A DNA stretch of 64,000 nucleotides, from positions 3,472,001-3,536,000 of the forward strand of contig RCSZ01000001.1 in NCBI GenBank assembly GCA_014898425.1, in the 5' to 3' direction. The notes under the pieces were generated by a model, which was not told the DNA's origin, ran no database searches, and saw only the letters and a list, made by a program, of their open reading frames with translations. The DNA comes from Botryotinia globosa. Taxonomy: Eukaryota; Ascomycota; Leotiomycetes; Helotiales; Sclerotiniaceae. Both the position numbers and the translations under genes were made by a program. This document shows, piece by piece, positions 11,463 to 23,940 of this stretch. Each line of letters opens with the position of its first letter. Position 1 is the stretch's first letter.

Positions 11463-12654
11463 TCCCCTAGACCGCTGAGAATGAGCTCCCTCGTTTAATA
11501 GGGTTTTATTAACCAATTAGATTATCAAGATTCCTTGAATTTAACGCAATATTTACATTTATTTTTTAATATAAAATTCAATCAATATTTTTTCTATATC
11601 AAAACTTCTAATATAATAATATATACTAATTCTCAATCTTTTCTTTTTTTTTGAAATTACCAGGGGCCTGCGAGCCCCCGAACCCCTTGCTTTTTGAGAA
11701 AGTATTATATAATTATATTTATTATTATAAAAATCTAAAAAAGAAATTTTATTGAAAGCTTGCAGGCGGAGTCGGTTTACCTCTTTATATTTTATATTTT
11801 ATTTTATATTTTTTTTTTTTTTTTTTTTTTTACATTTTAGTGGGTCACTTCACTTCAAATCATTAATTATACCACTGAACTACGAAAGCTATAATATTAA
11901 AATAATTTGTATTAATTTTAGATTCATTATATTCAATATAACCCTTTTTTAATTGATTATATAAGCTCTAATTATATTTATACTAATTAAATTTCAATCT
12001 TTTAGAAAACTTTTAGTTTTGAAGCTAGTAATATAAAAAATATAGTATTTGAAAACCCTTAGCTTTTTATATATAATTACTACTTTTCTTTTTTTTTATT
12101 TAATTTATATTAGTTTGAATAAGCTAATTTAAATAGTTTCGTTAAAAAAGTCTAGAATTTTATATTATAAAATTTATACTATTTCAATTTGAATTCTTTA
12201 TAAAACCCTCAGTTTTAAAGTTAGTAATATAAATAATATATCATTTGAAAGTTTTTAGTTTCTTATATATGATTACCACTTTTCTTTTTTTTTATTCAAT
12301 TTATATTAACTTGAATAAACTAATTTAAATGATTTCATTGAAAAAGTCTAAGCGTTATGGCCACAATGCCAAGAAAGTCGAGCCAATCAGATCGCTTGAA
12401 TTGAACCAATCAGATTGCTTGAATTGGGTCTCACTAAGCGAGGTTCTCTTTTTTCGTGTCTATACACACCTTCGGCCCTCGCGGGCGACAAGAATATTAA
12501 GGAGGTAAACCTCCAATAAAAAATCAATATTTGAAATCGAGATTTAATAATATAAAAAATGTAACTGAAAATCCATTAAAATAGTCATTCTATCCAATCA
12601 GGCTTTATTATTCAAGGTATATCGCACGGACCACTTTCGGAGCGGTCTAGGGGA
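11463..12654. mobile_element. RIP-degraded DNA transposon remnant with terminal inverted repeats
   Basis: The left end reads TCCCCTAGACCGCT (11463-11476) and the right end is its exact reverse complement (12641-12654). Each end is flanked by TA, the target duplication of Tc1/mariner-type elements, and the inverted repeat continues imperfectly inward. The 1.19-kb interior is strongly AT-rich with no usable open frame, as expected after RIP. A few GC-containing hairpins survive: 11663-11678 (GGGGC/GCCCC), 12475-12486 (GCCC/GGGC) and 12501-12514 (GGAGGT/ACCTCC). About 195 bases are tandemly duplicated inside. It could be a short non-autonomous element or a deletion derivative; the superfamily is inferred from TIR sequence and TA only. 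Confidence 0.7.
11967..12355. repeat. ~195-bp tandem duplication inside the inverted-repeat element
   Basis: The segment near 11967-12155 is followed by a diverged copy near 12165-12352. Matching landmarks include TTATACTA, AAAAC(C)CTTAGTTTT/CTCAGTTTT, CTAGTAATATAAA/TTAGTAATATAAA, and ACTTTTC followed by a T run, ATT(T/C)AATTTATATTA. The two copies differ largely by transitions. Confidence 0.65.
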
Positions 12655-12894
12655 TAAACTAAATTATTAATCAATAAATCTATTAAACTTATTTTGATAA
12701 CAAATTTAAAAAACGATCTGAATGGGCTCTTAGATATGGATAGGTTGATAGGTAGGTAGATAGATAGATAGAGAGGTAGGTAGATAGATAGATAGAGAGG
12801 TAGGTAGGTATTTAGATAATTAGAGATTGAAATGAAAGGGTTTTACTTACCTATTGAATTATAGTGAATTAAATTGAACTCTTTTGAGATGGTA

Positions 12895-12939
12895 ATTTGA
12901 ATTTGAATTTGAATTTGAATTTGAATTTGAATTTGAATT
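12895..12939. repeat. (GAATTT)n microsatellite
   Basis: About seven perfect copies of GAATTT. Confidence 0.95.
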
Positions 12940-13151
12940 AAAATAGGGATGAAGATATTCGAAAACCCGAATTCTAAAAATCGCAAGGAGTTTAGAAGGA
13001 GAGGAAAGTCACTCAAACTCTGAGAGCCTGAGGAGAATGTGTGGAGAAGAAATCCGAGGACCGAGTGATTACATCACATCCATGGTCCATCGTATTGACG
13101 GAACTAGGTTCGCGGGTTGAGGTTACTAAGTTTATGGTTCGTGGATAGATG

Positions 13152-14284
13152 TGCAACAAATGGAGGAAATTTTCTTCATTCTTTAGTTGGCTGGGTGGAT
13201 GGTGGACGGGTGGTTCTTTGTGGCGGGCGCTTTCGTATCGATGGTGATGAATACGAGTTTTATCATCTATGTACGGAGTTGGTAGGGTTTTGGAGAGGAG
13301 GGAGGGAGAGGATTGGAGAGGGAGAGGGAGAGGAGATGGGAAGGGTGGATGTGGATTGGTTGGAAAGGGATGGAATGGAATGGGATGGAATGGGGTTGTA
13401 GAGAGTAATATTTCAATGACATTGTATTGTTAGTAATAGGTAGCTACTAGGTAGGTAAATGAGTGGTTATGACTTCTAACAAGGGAGGGTGAGTGAGGGA
13501 GTGGACTGGACACTCGATTACATCTGATTCGAACGAATGCATGTCTTGAATCCCATTCTGAATCAATCCCGAGTCGGTGGTTGGTTTAGACGTGCAACAA
13601 AAGGAGGACGAGAGGGAGGACGAGAGGACGAGAGGAAGAGAGGTGTGAAAAGGGGTTACAGCGTACGTACGGTGTAGAGGTGTGGAGTGGAGTGGAGTGG
13701 ATGCCAGACGTGGGACTAGCGCCATAAGGGAAGCGTGTGCGTTGCGCACTGAAGGTTGAGACTTGAGAGATGGAAGAGATTGGCTTGAGATGTGCAACAA
13801 AGAGGTGAGGGAAATGAGGAAGGGGAGGGAGAAAATAGAGACGTTTCCTTGGTTGGGAGGCGTGCAACAAATTGGGGGTTGGTTGTCGGGAGTGCCTTTT
13901 ATTGGTTTGGGTACTGACTGTACCTAGTACCTCCTGGATTTGATATGTGGAGATTTGCACGCACGCATCCTTTCTTCACCTCCTTTTGATGAGAGAGAGA
14001 TGGGACTCATGGGAAGGTGTTTTTATTGGATTTGAGATGTGCAACAAAAGGTTTGATGGTTGGGACGTTTTTGGTTTGTTGCTAGGTAGATAATAATAAT
14101 AATAATAATAATATGTATTACTATTACTACATACCAACACCTAGATATCATTCGCCTAAAACATAAACAAGATCATGTGCGCAACCAATAAAAAGTATAA
14201 ATACTCCGACATGCAACAAAGAGCAGCTGATAGCTTGGGTGTGGAAATTTGCATATTAAGATTGGATGATAGATATGCAACAAA
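13152..14284 (-). repeat. Cluster of a recurring TTTGTTGCAYRTC motif (TGCAACAAA on plus)
   Basis: TGCAACAAA occurs at 13152, 13593, 13793, 13863, 14040, 14212 and 14276, with an outlier at 10664. Most copies are preceded by GA(T/C)(A/G) or GAGATG. On the minus strand the shared word is about TTTGTTGCA(C/T)(A/G)TCT. The sequence between copies is not repeated and the spacing is irregular, so it is not an ordinary tandem repeat. Function unknown. Confidence 0.7.
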
Positions 14285-15749
14285 AAAATTCTTTTCGAGG
14301 GGGCAAAAGTGTGATTTTGGAGAATTGGGTTGATCACAAGGCGTTCCAAGGTTGTGAAATGAGTGTGAGAGTTGGGTGTGTGGATGTTGTGTGTGTGGAT
14401 GTTGTGTGTGTGGCTGACGGATTGATTGGTATGCAGGTGGGCGAATGAAAGCCTCCAGAGTCCACACACACTTTTTGCAATACGGGATGGAGAGGATGGA
14501 TGTTTGTAGTAGACGAATCATGAATGGCTATTGGTGAGGGTTGTGGCGTGTAGTTTTGTATATTGGATGGTTGGATTGAGCGTGGTCAGCTGATTTTGTT
14601 GAATGTGCTTGGATGGAATTACATGGTGAATATAGATTAGTGAATGGTGATTAAAAACTAGAGTGTTGAGAATAGAAAAGGAAGAAGAGGGGAAGATATT
14701 TAATGGATATAGGGGGGGATATTTAAAGGGGAAGAGTAATAGGGAGGGAAGAAGAGGTATAGGAAAGTGAATGAAAAATAGCAAAGGAAGAGAAAGGAAG
14801 AGAGGAGAGACTTGAAAAAGGAGTAGCGAAACAATATATCTATACAATCATCATCACCATCCCAAACAACCCCAATCTTTCTCAAAGAATACCTAGGTAG
14901 TTATATATAACAAGCAAACAAGATTATCCAATACAATACATTCAACATCAGAATATCAGAATACCATACTACCATACTATCAAAATATAACCACAACTCT
15001 AAACTACCCAATAAAACCGATCCAATCTATATTTCTCAAATCCTCATTTATTCCATATATCCTATATCTTCGATTCTCAGCTATGCATGCCACATTATAC
15101 CGTCCTGTCTGTTGGTACTATATCCATATCTATCCATCTATAAATCATCTATCTATCATCAAGACTCTATATACAAGCTAAGTATGAAAGTTCCCGAATA
15201 AATAAGCAAAACTCGAGGGATGAATTACCTAGATAGACATTTTTCGGAATGGATGGAAAAGGGAAGAGGAGAATCTACGTATGATATATGAATGAATGAA
15301 GGATATCATCATCATTACAACAGTTGAAATGAGTAGATAGGTATAATGATAGAAAGATTTCCAATCCATAAATTTCACTCAGAAAATGAAAAAATCCTTT
15401 CAACTATTCTGATTTTTTGATTGGAAAATCAAATTTGGTAATGGAAAGCTACTGGATTGTTGAACCGGATCTGATGATTGAAAGCTCTTCGTTTGTTGGG
15501 TTGGATTCAGAACATTCCATGTACTTGCGTGTCGATGAGATATCTAAGAATTCCAAAGATAGTATTGGTTATATTAAGCATACAAGAAAATGACATATCA
15601 TATCATATCTACATCTCTTTCCATCTCCCTCCCCTTCAACCCAAATTGATATCACTCCACTAGAAACAAGCATGCATTAGCAAATCTTCTCCATACAATC
15701 TCTCTATACACGCCGCTCCTTGAAAATCACAGCATCCTCACATGGCAAA

Positions 15750-18700
15750 TCAAAATAAACTCACCCTCTCAACTTCACAAACCACCTCTTCCCACGCCTC
15801 CAACACATCGAATCCCATCCCCAACAAAACATCCCTATCACTTCCCACCACCCAATTCAACACCACTCCCTTTCCATCCCCCTTATTTCTATTCTGTCTG
15901 ATACTCAACATGACTAATCCTTGCAAGATTGTTTCTCGTTGCGCATTATTCGATGGAATGATTGGAGCCAAGATACCTCCTACCGTATTATTTCCATTTC
16001 GATTTTCTTCCTTTTCTTTTCCCTTGAGATTGAAATTGTTGGCATTTGCATGGGAAGTAGAGTTAGATTGAGTAGGAGAAGAAGAAAGAACAGGCATCCA
16101 ACGCGAAAGCATAGTACCCGACTTTGAGATAATAATCGTACCCACGAGACTCCCATCAATTGGCGATTTAGCCCTCACGATACCACAAGATTTTGGATCC
16201 GTGATTGCAAGATTGTAAAGACTATGAATTTCAGGCGATGAATGAGTCTGGACGAAATCGAGAACTTGGGTTGCGGAGTTGGAAGGGCCATGAATCAAAT
16301 CAAATTGAAGAGATAAGCGTTGGATCGTCCCTAGGAGACCTTCTGGAGGTATCCAGGTTGATACGTTGCGAATTATCAACGTGTATAGGAATCTGGGAGA
16401 AAGGATGTCCCAGCCATTCGTGGCGAACCAACGTTTAAGACGTGCACCTTCCGTGAGGTCACTCATAGGAATGCCAAGGTAGATAGCTGGGAGGGTAGAG
16501 CCGAGTTGAAGGTGAGTGATATTTGGCTTTTGGAGGAGATGACGGAGGGCACGTTGATGGAGGGAGTGGCCGATTGAGAGATTACGCTTGGAAGGGTCGA
16601 CAAATAGGGTGGAGATTGTACCGGTGTGAGTGCTGGGCAGATAAGTGGTGGAGCAAAATCCAAATAGAGCTTGAGTACTGCTGTTGCGTACAACGTAATG
16701 AGACTCTTCAAGGGAATGATTATTTACCGCGGATGGCTAAGAAAGTGGAAGAAAGTGTTAGCTATTTTTTACTCGAATTTAAATGCGGATATCGTGGTGT
16801 AAAAGAGAGTTTAAAACACATGCCATTTCAAATGAGCCCGCTGTTGCCCCCGATAATGCCGATTGTTGATTCGGCGGAGTAGTCTTCTCAATAGATGTAA
16901 TAAGTGCTTGTAGACCTCTTGCATCTCTATCTCTATCATAACTCTCCACTAACCAATGCTGCCTCGATTTCTGTACTTTCCTACTCTTTCTAAGCGTACC
17001 AGGTAATGTTCCTTGAGGAACAAAATCCCCGAATAACGCCCTCACCAATGCTTTCATAGCCGTTTCCGTAAAATCAAAAGTACAAACATATGTCCCAATA
17101 CTCTTGTCCATAGCAAAATCATATGGAGAACTAACTGAAACCACAATCAATGACTTTTTCTTTCCTGCAGAACTAAGCATCGAGCACATCATAGCGACAT
17201 GTTTGGTAAATCCATTTTGATACAAATTTCGAGTTGCATCAGCCGTTATAATGATAATGGTTCCTGCTCTATTGATCAGATTTTCATGGACTGGTCGAAC
17301 TCCATTGGCGGTATATGAAGTATGAAGAAGTCTTCCATGTCTTTGACGTGCTAAAGCTCTCCCTAATTCTCGAAATACACCTTCGCCACTCATAATTGAT
17401 GATTTGTGTAATTTTTCGGATTCGTTGTTGGTAGATTTTGCATTCTCGTGGCCAAGAGTTGCGGTGGATGCTGGTAATGGCTTCACTAATGGTGTTAGAA
17501 GGAGAAGGTCATCGTCATCTTCAGAGTAACTATTTGATAATGGGAGTAAATGGCCTTTGTCTCTCATAATAGTTATCGAGTTATCGTATGCTTTTGTGGA
17601 CAAAGCAAGATGGCCAGGATGTAAAGATGCTAGATGGCTAATGCCTGGGGGGTTCAAGGCTTTAGCCCAAGATGTACACTGTGATTTGACCCTCAAGACT
17701 CGCTTCAAAGAGAGGTTTATACGTTCTCTAGAGATCATGTCATTTTCCAGTCCAAGTTTTAATCCTGCAATGGCTTCTTTTTGAACAGAGTAAGAGCGAC
17801 AGAGAAGTACCAGATCACATCCAGCTTCTACTGCCATGACGGTACCACCTCTCACTCCAATATCATGACTCAATGCTTCCATCTCAAGACATTCAGAAAC
17901 AACTACACCATTGAAGCCAAGATCGTTCCGAAGGAGATCATCCACAACCTGATCACTGAGACAAGCGTGCATGACATTCATTCCTATTCAATGTCAATAA
18001 AACAATCCAACAATACAAAAGACAAACAAACCAGCATTTGCTATTGCACATCCACCAACCATAATAGAATCCATCCCTTCACGAATAGCGTTCCGGAATG
18101 GAACCAGAGCCCCAAGACTTAACTGTTCAAGGGTCTCTGTGATAATGGGCATATCAAGAGATGACCCTAGGAAATCTAGATTTCCATAAGATGGAAAATG
18201 TTTCCCACAGGAAGCGAGTCCGGCATCCTTATACCCATTCATGGCAGCAATGCCATATTGAGAAACTTCTTGAGGATCATCTCCAGTAGCTCTAACACCC
18301 AATGGTTGATAACGAGCATTTGTCAAGACATCAAGACAAGGGCCCATTATCATATTAACTCCAACTGCTGATAATTCTTTGGCTGTTGCATTGGCAACTT
18401 CATATGCAAGCTCTAGAGATCCAGTTGCTGCCATTCCCATTGCACTGGGAAACTGACAGATATAATCTTCATCAAAAAGGCTATTAACGCCACCATTCTC
18501 TTGATCAAGAGCAATGATTAAAGGAACTAGATGACCAGCTTGGTGCGCGATCGTTTGGAGTTCCTGTACTAAATTTGCTGTCTCTCGGGCAGCTACTCAG
18601 GTCAACGATTGTCTATAAGGGAACGTGAAGAACAACATCATCATCAGACAAATGATATGCACGTGAAATATATGTGACTGGGAGGCGAATTACATGGCTG

Positions 18701-19147
18701 GGTCAATAGGTCAATAGCCATCAAGGTGACAAGTCAAAGCCACTGCCCACTACCCATTGGATTACAAAACGACGGAGGGGGAAAAAGAAACACTACAACA
18801 GAAATAAGAAATACAAATTATTACACTTCATGTTCTTGGTCGACAACAAAATAGCACCTAGATGATGACCTTCAATGAGAGTCCTGATTTGAGGAGTAAC
18901 TTCGGTCCCTTCAAATCCCATCATAAAGCATCTGTAGTCAGAGATACCCGATTAGTATTCAGGACCAAAATAATAATCGCAGAGCTATAAAACATTGTCC
19001 CATACAGCTCGATAGATTAAGAATATACGTACTGTCCCATGGCCCTTTATTTTGTTAGCCTATTTCCCAATCTCTACACAAGTGGCCCAGAACCTACCAA
19101 TCGAGGTCATTCCACAAAGGATCCAGTTCCTCTTCTGTAGCATCCAT
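15750..19147 (-). CDS. nag3: GH3 (NagZ-like) protein fused to a GNAT domain; GlcNAc cluster, 961 aa
   Basis: Exons (transcript order): 19147-19098, 19044-19033, 18931-18825, 18595-18032, 17983-16818, 16736-15750, totalling 2886 nt in frame. The N-terminal ~630 residues match the fungal cytosolic GH3 beta-N-acetylglucosaminidase family (MMGFEGTE, ALDQENGGVN, KHFPSYGN at 188-195). The C-terminal ~320 residues contain an N-acetyltransferase fold (TGTISTLFVDPSKR followed by IGHSLHQRALRHL). No signal peptide is visible, so it is probably intracellular. It lies head-to-head with dac1, within a set of GlcNAc-use genes. Odd points: the NagZ acid/base Asp-His pair is not visible (LGSSLDMP stands there), and the nucleophile motif reads S274-E-C-L rather than S-D-x-L. 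The exon-5 donor near 16818 (GTTTTA) is weak and was chosen for frame. Family confident; activity uncertain. Confidence 0.88.
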
Positions 19148-20494
19148 CTTTGATATGTTCTTGCTGTACAAAGGTCGTTACTCCCACTCTGGACAACGCA
19201 ATTTAGAGAGTGTAACAGGGCTATAAAGTTGAGCGCAACGTTGGCTGCGTCTCTAGGATGATCGTCTGCTCCGCTTTCCGTGTGTAATTAAGAAATCATG
19301 ATATGTGAAGAATACTATTGGATGATGCTATACAAGGAAAAATGAAAATGAGCGTATTCATCACAGCCGTCGCTTCTTCGCCACTATTCAAAAGGTATGC
19401 ATGAAATATCTTTTGATGTATAATCATCAGCCTCACATATCCAGCACCTTGAGGTGTGTCACTTGAACAGATGTAAGTGGTTGGTTTCAGCTAGGGTGTT
19501 GTAGGATGTACAAATGTATCTACCTACCTACCTAGGTAGTGATAAGTGGGTGGCTGGGATGTTGTTCTTCCTTCATCTGAAGTGGTCACATGATGTTACA
19601 CCGGGGAATTGTCGGACTGTGCGCCGTGCAGGTGGTGTGTGGTGCGTGTGGTGTGGCTTCAAAATTGTGATATGAAAATCGATTGCTCAGGTAAAGACAA
19701 CCCAAGTTACCCAACGCAGCATAACATATAATCTCGGCGACTTGGCATCTTATTATCATCAAGTGATTTCGAGTGTGCTTGATAGAAAGATTATTATTCG
19801 ATAATCATTTCTCTTCAATTTAAACTACCGACCTCCGATGATCCGTCGATTCGATACGACGTTACATGTGTATTTGCGGTTCCCTTACAACATAAGATCC
19901 CAACATTGAACGTTGATGGTACCTCGTCTTCCTCTCCACTCGATCAACCACACTCTCTCTCTACCAGTCCAACGCTACGATATGGTGGATAGGATAGATG
20001 TAATATGACATGATACTGATCCTGATCCTGATACTGGGGCATTGTATGATACAATTGATAACACATGAAATTTCATTTTCAGTTTGGAAGATACTTTGCC
20101 CTTCCAAGGTTGTTGTTTAAGGTTATCATAGGTTATCATGGTTATCATGTTTTGGATGAGCTAATGTTCAGATTTGCACTATCAAATCATCCCCAGTATG
20201 GCATATGCTACGGTAGGTAGGTAGGGAGGGAGGTCGGTAGGTAGGTAGTAGGTAGGTCCACGGGTAGGTAAGGTATGGTCATATGTAAGTAAACCATGGA
20301 AGGTACAAGTGAATTCTCAAAGTTCTTCAAATCTAGAGATACTCATTTTCTAGTGAATGAGATTGCAGTACTATTGGATTTGCTTGATATCTTCAAGTCT
20401 TCTTTCTCTTTGTCTCCTACCTTATTTCTTAAAACACTTCCTATCTTCCTACCTTCCTCTGTAACATAATAACTCTACAACCAAACCCACAATC
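19148..20494. promoter_or_regulatory. Shared divergent promoter region of nag3 and dac1
   Basis: 1.35 kb separates the two start codons. It contains a C/T-rich run just before dac1 (about 20399-20430), a palindrome TACCTAGGTA at 19529-19538, and GTAG/GGTA-type repeats near 20213-20262. The head-to-head arrangement of two genes of one pathway suggests co-regulation by GlcNAc. I did not recognise a specific operator. Confidence 0.45.
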
Positions 20495-21934
20495 ATGCCA
20501 TCGGCACTACCAACCTCGACTTCCAAAGTCACAAAGTTTACAAATTGTCGTCTCCTAAAGGGCGAATCTTTGGTAACCCAGGATCTATGGGTCTCCTCCT
20601 TGACTGGTAAAATTATCCAAAGCCAGGAAGCTTTTTACGCTCAATTGTGTGTACCAGATGAAGTTATTGATCTCGGTGGTCGTATCATCTCACCAGGTTT
20701 TATCGATACGCAATTGAATGGAGCTTTTGGATTCGATTTTGCTTCGATACCAGAAAGTGTTGATCCTAATGCTTATGCAAAGGAATTCAAGAGGGTTAAT
20801 CAATTGTTGATTAAGACGGGTGTTACTTCACATTTACCTACTATCACATCGTCGAGGCCGGAGGTCTATCATCATGTAAGTACTTGGTGTAATTTATATG
20901 GATGAATATCTACTAACAATCTCCTCAAGGCACTTCCATTTCTAGGTCCCTCTGGAGCGAATCGTCTTGCATCAGATGGAACCGAATCACTCGGCGCTCA
21001 CGTCGAAGGACCATTTCTGGCTCCCACCAAAAATGGAATTCATCCCCTGCCCGTCCTATTAGCTCCTAAATCCAAAGATCTCTCTTCAATCTCAGATTGT
21101 TATGGTGCTTCTAACCTCGTCGGAAATATCCGCCTCATGACCGCTGCCCCCGAACTTCCAAACATGACTTCCCTCATCCCAACCCTTACCTCCCCCCCTC
21201 ACAACATCATCTTCAGCATCGGCCACACAGAATCCACCTACGAAGACGCCACCGCCGCCGTCACTGCCGGAGCAACAATGATAACCCACCTTTTCAACGC
21301 CATGCTTCCCCTCCATCACCGCAATCCCGGAATCTTCGGTCTCCTCGGCACAACCCCCACCACCAATTCCTCCCCTTCCACCACCCCTCCCTCCTCTCCC
21401 CTCGTCACTCAAAACATCATCCCCCCTCTCCCCAAACCCATAACCCAACGCCCATACTTCGGCATCATAGCCGACTCCATCCACCTCCACCCCACCACCA
21501 TCACCCTCGCCTACAACGCGCACCCCTCCGGCCTCATCCTCGTCACCGACGCCATGCACCTCGTCGGTCTCCCCAACGGCCGCTACGCCTGGAACAACGA
21601 CTTCATCCTCAAAGACGGCATCCACCTGCGTCTGGAATCCGATGGGAAAATCGCAGGCTCCTCCATCACCCTCGTAGAATGCGTTTCCAATTTCCTCAAC
21701 TGGACGGGATGCAGTGTAGCGCAGGCCTTGAAGGCAGTGACGCAGACGCCAGCGAAAATGCTGGGTCTAGAGCATGTCAAGGGGCGCTTGGAGGGCGGAA
21801 TGGATGCCGATTTGTGTGTGTTGGATGTGGTGCTTGAGGAGGGCAGGAAGAGGGTTGTGGTGGACGAGGTGTGGAAATTTGGGGTTAGGGTTTTTGAGAG
21901 GGAAGCGGGGGAGAGGGGAAAGATGGTGGGATAG
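20495..21934 (+). CDS. dac1: N-acetylglucosamine-6-phosphate deacetylase, 461 aa
   Basis: Amidohydrolase-superfamily enzyme that removes acetate from GlcNAc-6-P to give glucosamine-6-P. Two exons, 20495-20875 and 20930-21934; the intron has donor GTAAGT and acceptor CTCAAG. NagA hallmarks are present: PGFIDTQLNGAFG after the N-terminal beta-sandwich, GAHVEGPFL with metal-binding E153, GHTESTY with H226, THLFNAM with H247, and LVTDAM with catalytic D334. Fungal members carry the Pro/Ser/Thr-rich insertion seen after FGLLGT (near residue 265). The middle of exon 2 is unusually C-rich at third codon positions compared with its start. It faces nag3 across a shared upstream region, and its 3' end converges on dam1. 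Confidence 0.96.
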
Positions 21935-22678
21935 GGAAACGAGAGGAATCCTAGGGTTTCGTTATTGGTGGGAGAGGGGGAAGATTATGAATGCTTTTGC
22001 AATTAGAGTTTCTATTTATTTCTCTTCATTTGTATTTACAGATTAACAAACGTAGCGAGTACACTCCATCAAATTGCCAATGAACTACATAGATAGAAAT
22101 TGGTTTCACAGCCCAAGTCGGAACGAATACGCATACCTAGATAGATATAGATTAATTTTTGTCATATGAGATGCTCTTGATACCTCGGCATACATGTGTT
22201 GTGTATGCATATTTGTATTGGAAATATTTACAAGAATCACATACATAGGCAACATAACACACAACGCACACACATCATGACAGAACACAATAAAGATTAT
22301 TAATATATATTCATTTATTCATTTATTCATTTCTCATTGACTCATCTCGTCTATTTAGTAATACAGAGGATTCGTGGGAATCTCACAAATTTAGTGTAGG
22401 TGAGTTTTACTTTAATGTAAAGAGCTTCCGTCTCGCTCGCTCGCCAAAAAAACAAAAGAAGCAGCAGTGACTCAGTATCTTGTCAAGATACATATTGTCC
22501 AAAGAAGAAAGCAAAGAGAAAAGTAGAAACGCGTTGCGTAGATCTACCCCCCGCAATCCGTAAAGACTAACAATTCCGCTACGAAGAGAAGACCTTGTTA
22601 TCTTATGTCCATGTAACCCAATTTGATCCTCCCATGCCCAATATTATCGAATCCATACCCAAGCAACTAACCGTAGTA
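21935..22678. other. Convergent 3' intergenic region, dac1 / dam1
   Basis: A 744-base AT-rich spacer between two stop codons that face each other. It presumably holds both 3' UTRs. No gene or notable repeat was seen apart from a short (ATTCATTT)n run near 22310-22335. Confidence 0.6.
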
Positions 22679-23940
22679 TCAAACCGATACAATTCTGCTT
22701 CCCATACGGTCAGGAATTAAATCCGGAGTAATGCTTCTGCGAATTGGATACTCGGTAGCTGGTGCAGCTAAGAAAGTGCTTGTGAGAGGTTGAGGAGACT
22801 TGATGGTAGGTGTTCCTTTGATTAAGCTCTCTGCCATAGGTGCGAGAGGAACAGTACGCTTGGGACCTGTACGAGCAGCAGATGGAAGAATTTGTTCGAA
22901 ACCCTCATCGGCGGCGACTTTCTCAATTGATTTCCAGTACTGTTTGAAAATTTGTTAGCAATAAACTTCAACTGTGATTAAGGGAGGAAGTTGGCCATGG
23001 AGGGGTAAGTGGATAGCGGGGTAAAGGAAAGTGGGGCAATTACTCTGACTGTTTTAACTCGAAGCTCAAGTGTTGCATCTTCATCTGCAACGATCATTGG
23101 ATGTGGATGCATCTGTAAAGAAGAGAGGGTCCACATGTGGTTCACGCCTTCTTCAATACATTTTGCCAAAGCCAAAGCTTTATGTGCTCCAGTGATAATG
23201 ATGACAACTTCTCTAGCCTCTAAGATAGTTTGAATACCCACTGTCAAAGCCATCTTTGGAACCTTCTCCAAATCGTTATCGAAGAATCGGGAATTGGCAA
23301 TGATTGTATCATATGCCAAAGTCTTGACTCTTGTACGAGATGCGAGGGAAGATCCAGGCTCATTGAATGCGATATGTCCATCTGGTCCAATTCCGCCAAG
23401 GAACAAATCGATTCCACCCTTTGCTTTGATAGCTTCCTCATATTGTACGCATTCGGCCTCAAGATTCTCCGCATTGCCATTTAAGATGTGGACATTTTGA
23501 GGAAGGACATCAACGTGGGAGAAGAAATGCTTGTACATGAATGTATGATAGCTTTCTGGATGGTTGCGTGGAATACCAATGTATTCATCCTATGCACGCC
23601 ACTCGTGTTAGTGATCCGACTCTTAACGCTAGGTAGAGATAGATGTAGCTCGACGTGCAAAGTTTACAAACATACCATATTGAAAGTGACAACATTTCTG
23701 AATGAAATCTCACCAGCCTTGTACTTTTCGACGAGAATCCTATATATACCAATAGGGGAGGAGCCAGTAGGGAGACCAAGAACGAAAGGATGGTCTGGGG
23801 TTGGTCCGAAAGCGTTGATACGATCTAGCCCAATGTCAATTGATGTTCATATGTTCAGCTAGAGGTAGAAACCTACCAACAATGTACTGGGCAACATAGG
23901 CAGATGCCTCTGTTCTGCCATCTCTGATGATGAATCTCAT
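22679..23940 (-). CDS. dam1: Glucosamine-6-phosphate deaminase/isomerase, 339 aa
   Basis: Converts glucosamine-6-P to fructose-6-P and ammonia, the last committed step of GlcNAc use. Exons: 23940-23877, 23824-23676, 23589-23044, 22939-22679 (1020 nt, in frame). The active-site landmarks fall at the positions of the E. coli NagB enzyme: D72 in NMDEYIG, and D141, H143 and E148 in the segment [15 protein letters not shown]. The sugar-phosphate loop [13 protein letters not shown] lies near residue 40. The C-terminus is about 70 residues longer than bacterial NagB, low in complexity, with Pro/Ser/Arg-rich sequence ending RIVSV. The same gene is called nag1 in yeasts. Confidence 0.96.

Larger units (their letters stand above)
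10179..15749. other. Intergenic region rich in repeats; no gene seen
   Basis: Between the ends of pyc (+) and nag3 (-) I see no credible coding sequence. It holds the pyc 3' region, several microsatellites (10820-11168), a degraded inverted-repeat element (11463-12654), GATA/GGTA runs near 12740-12810, (GAATTT)n at 12895-12939, and eight copies of TGCAACAAA (10664-14284; seven of them in 13152-14284). The last kilobase (14850-15740) is A/T-rich with no feature I can name, and probably includes the nag3 3' UTR. Confidence 0.6.

Noticed and set aside
21092..21625. Gly/Val/Asp-rich 177-codon minus-strand frame opposite dac1
   Set aside because: Shadow caused by the C-rich third positions of dac1; composition is artefactual.
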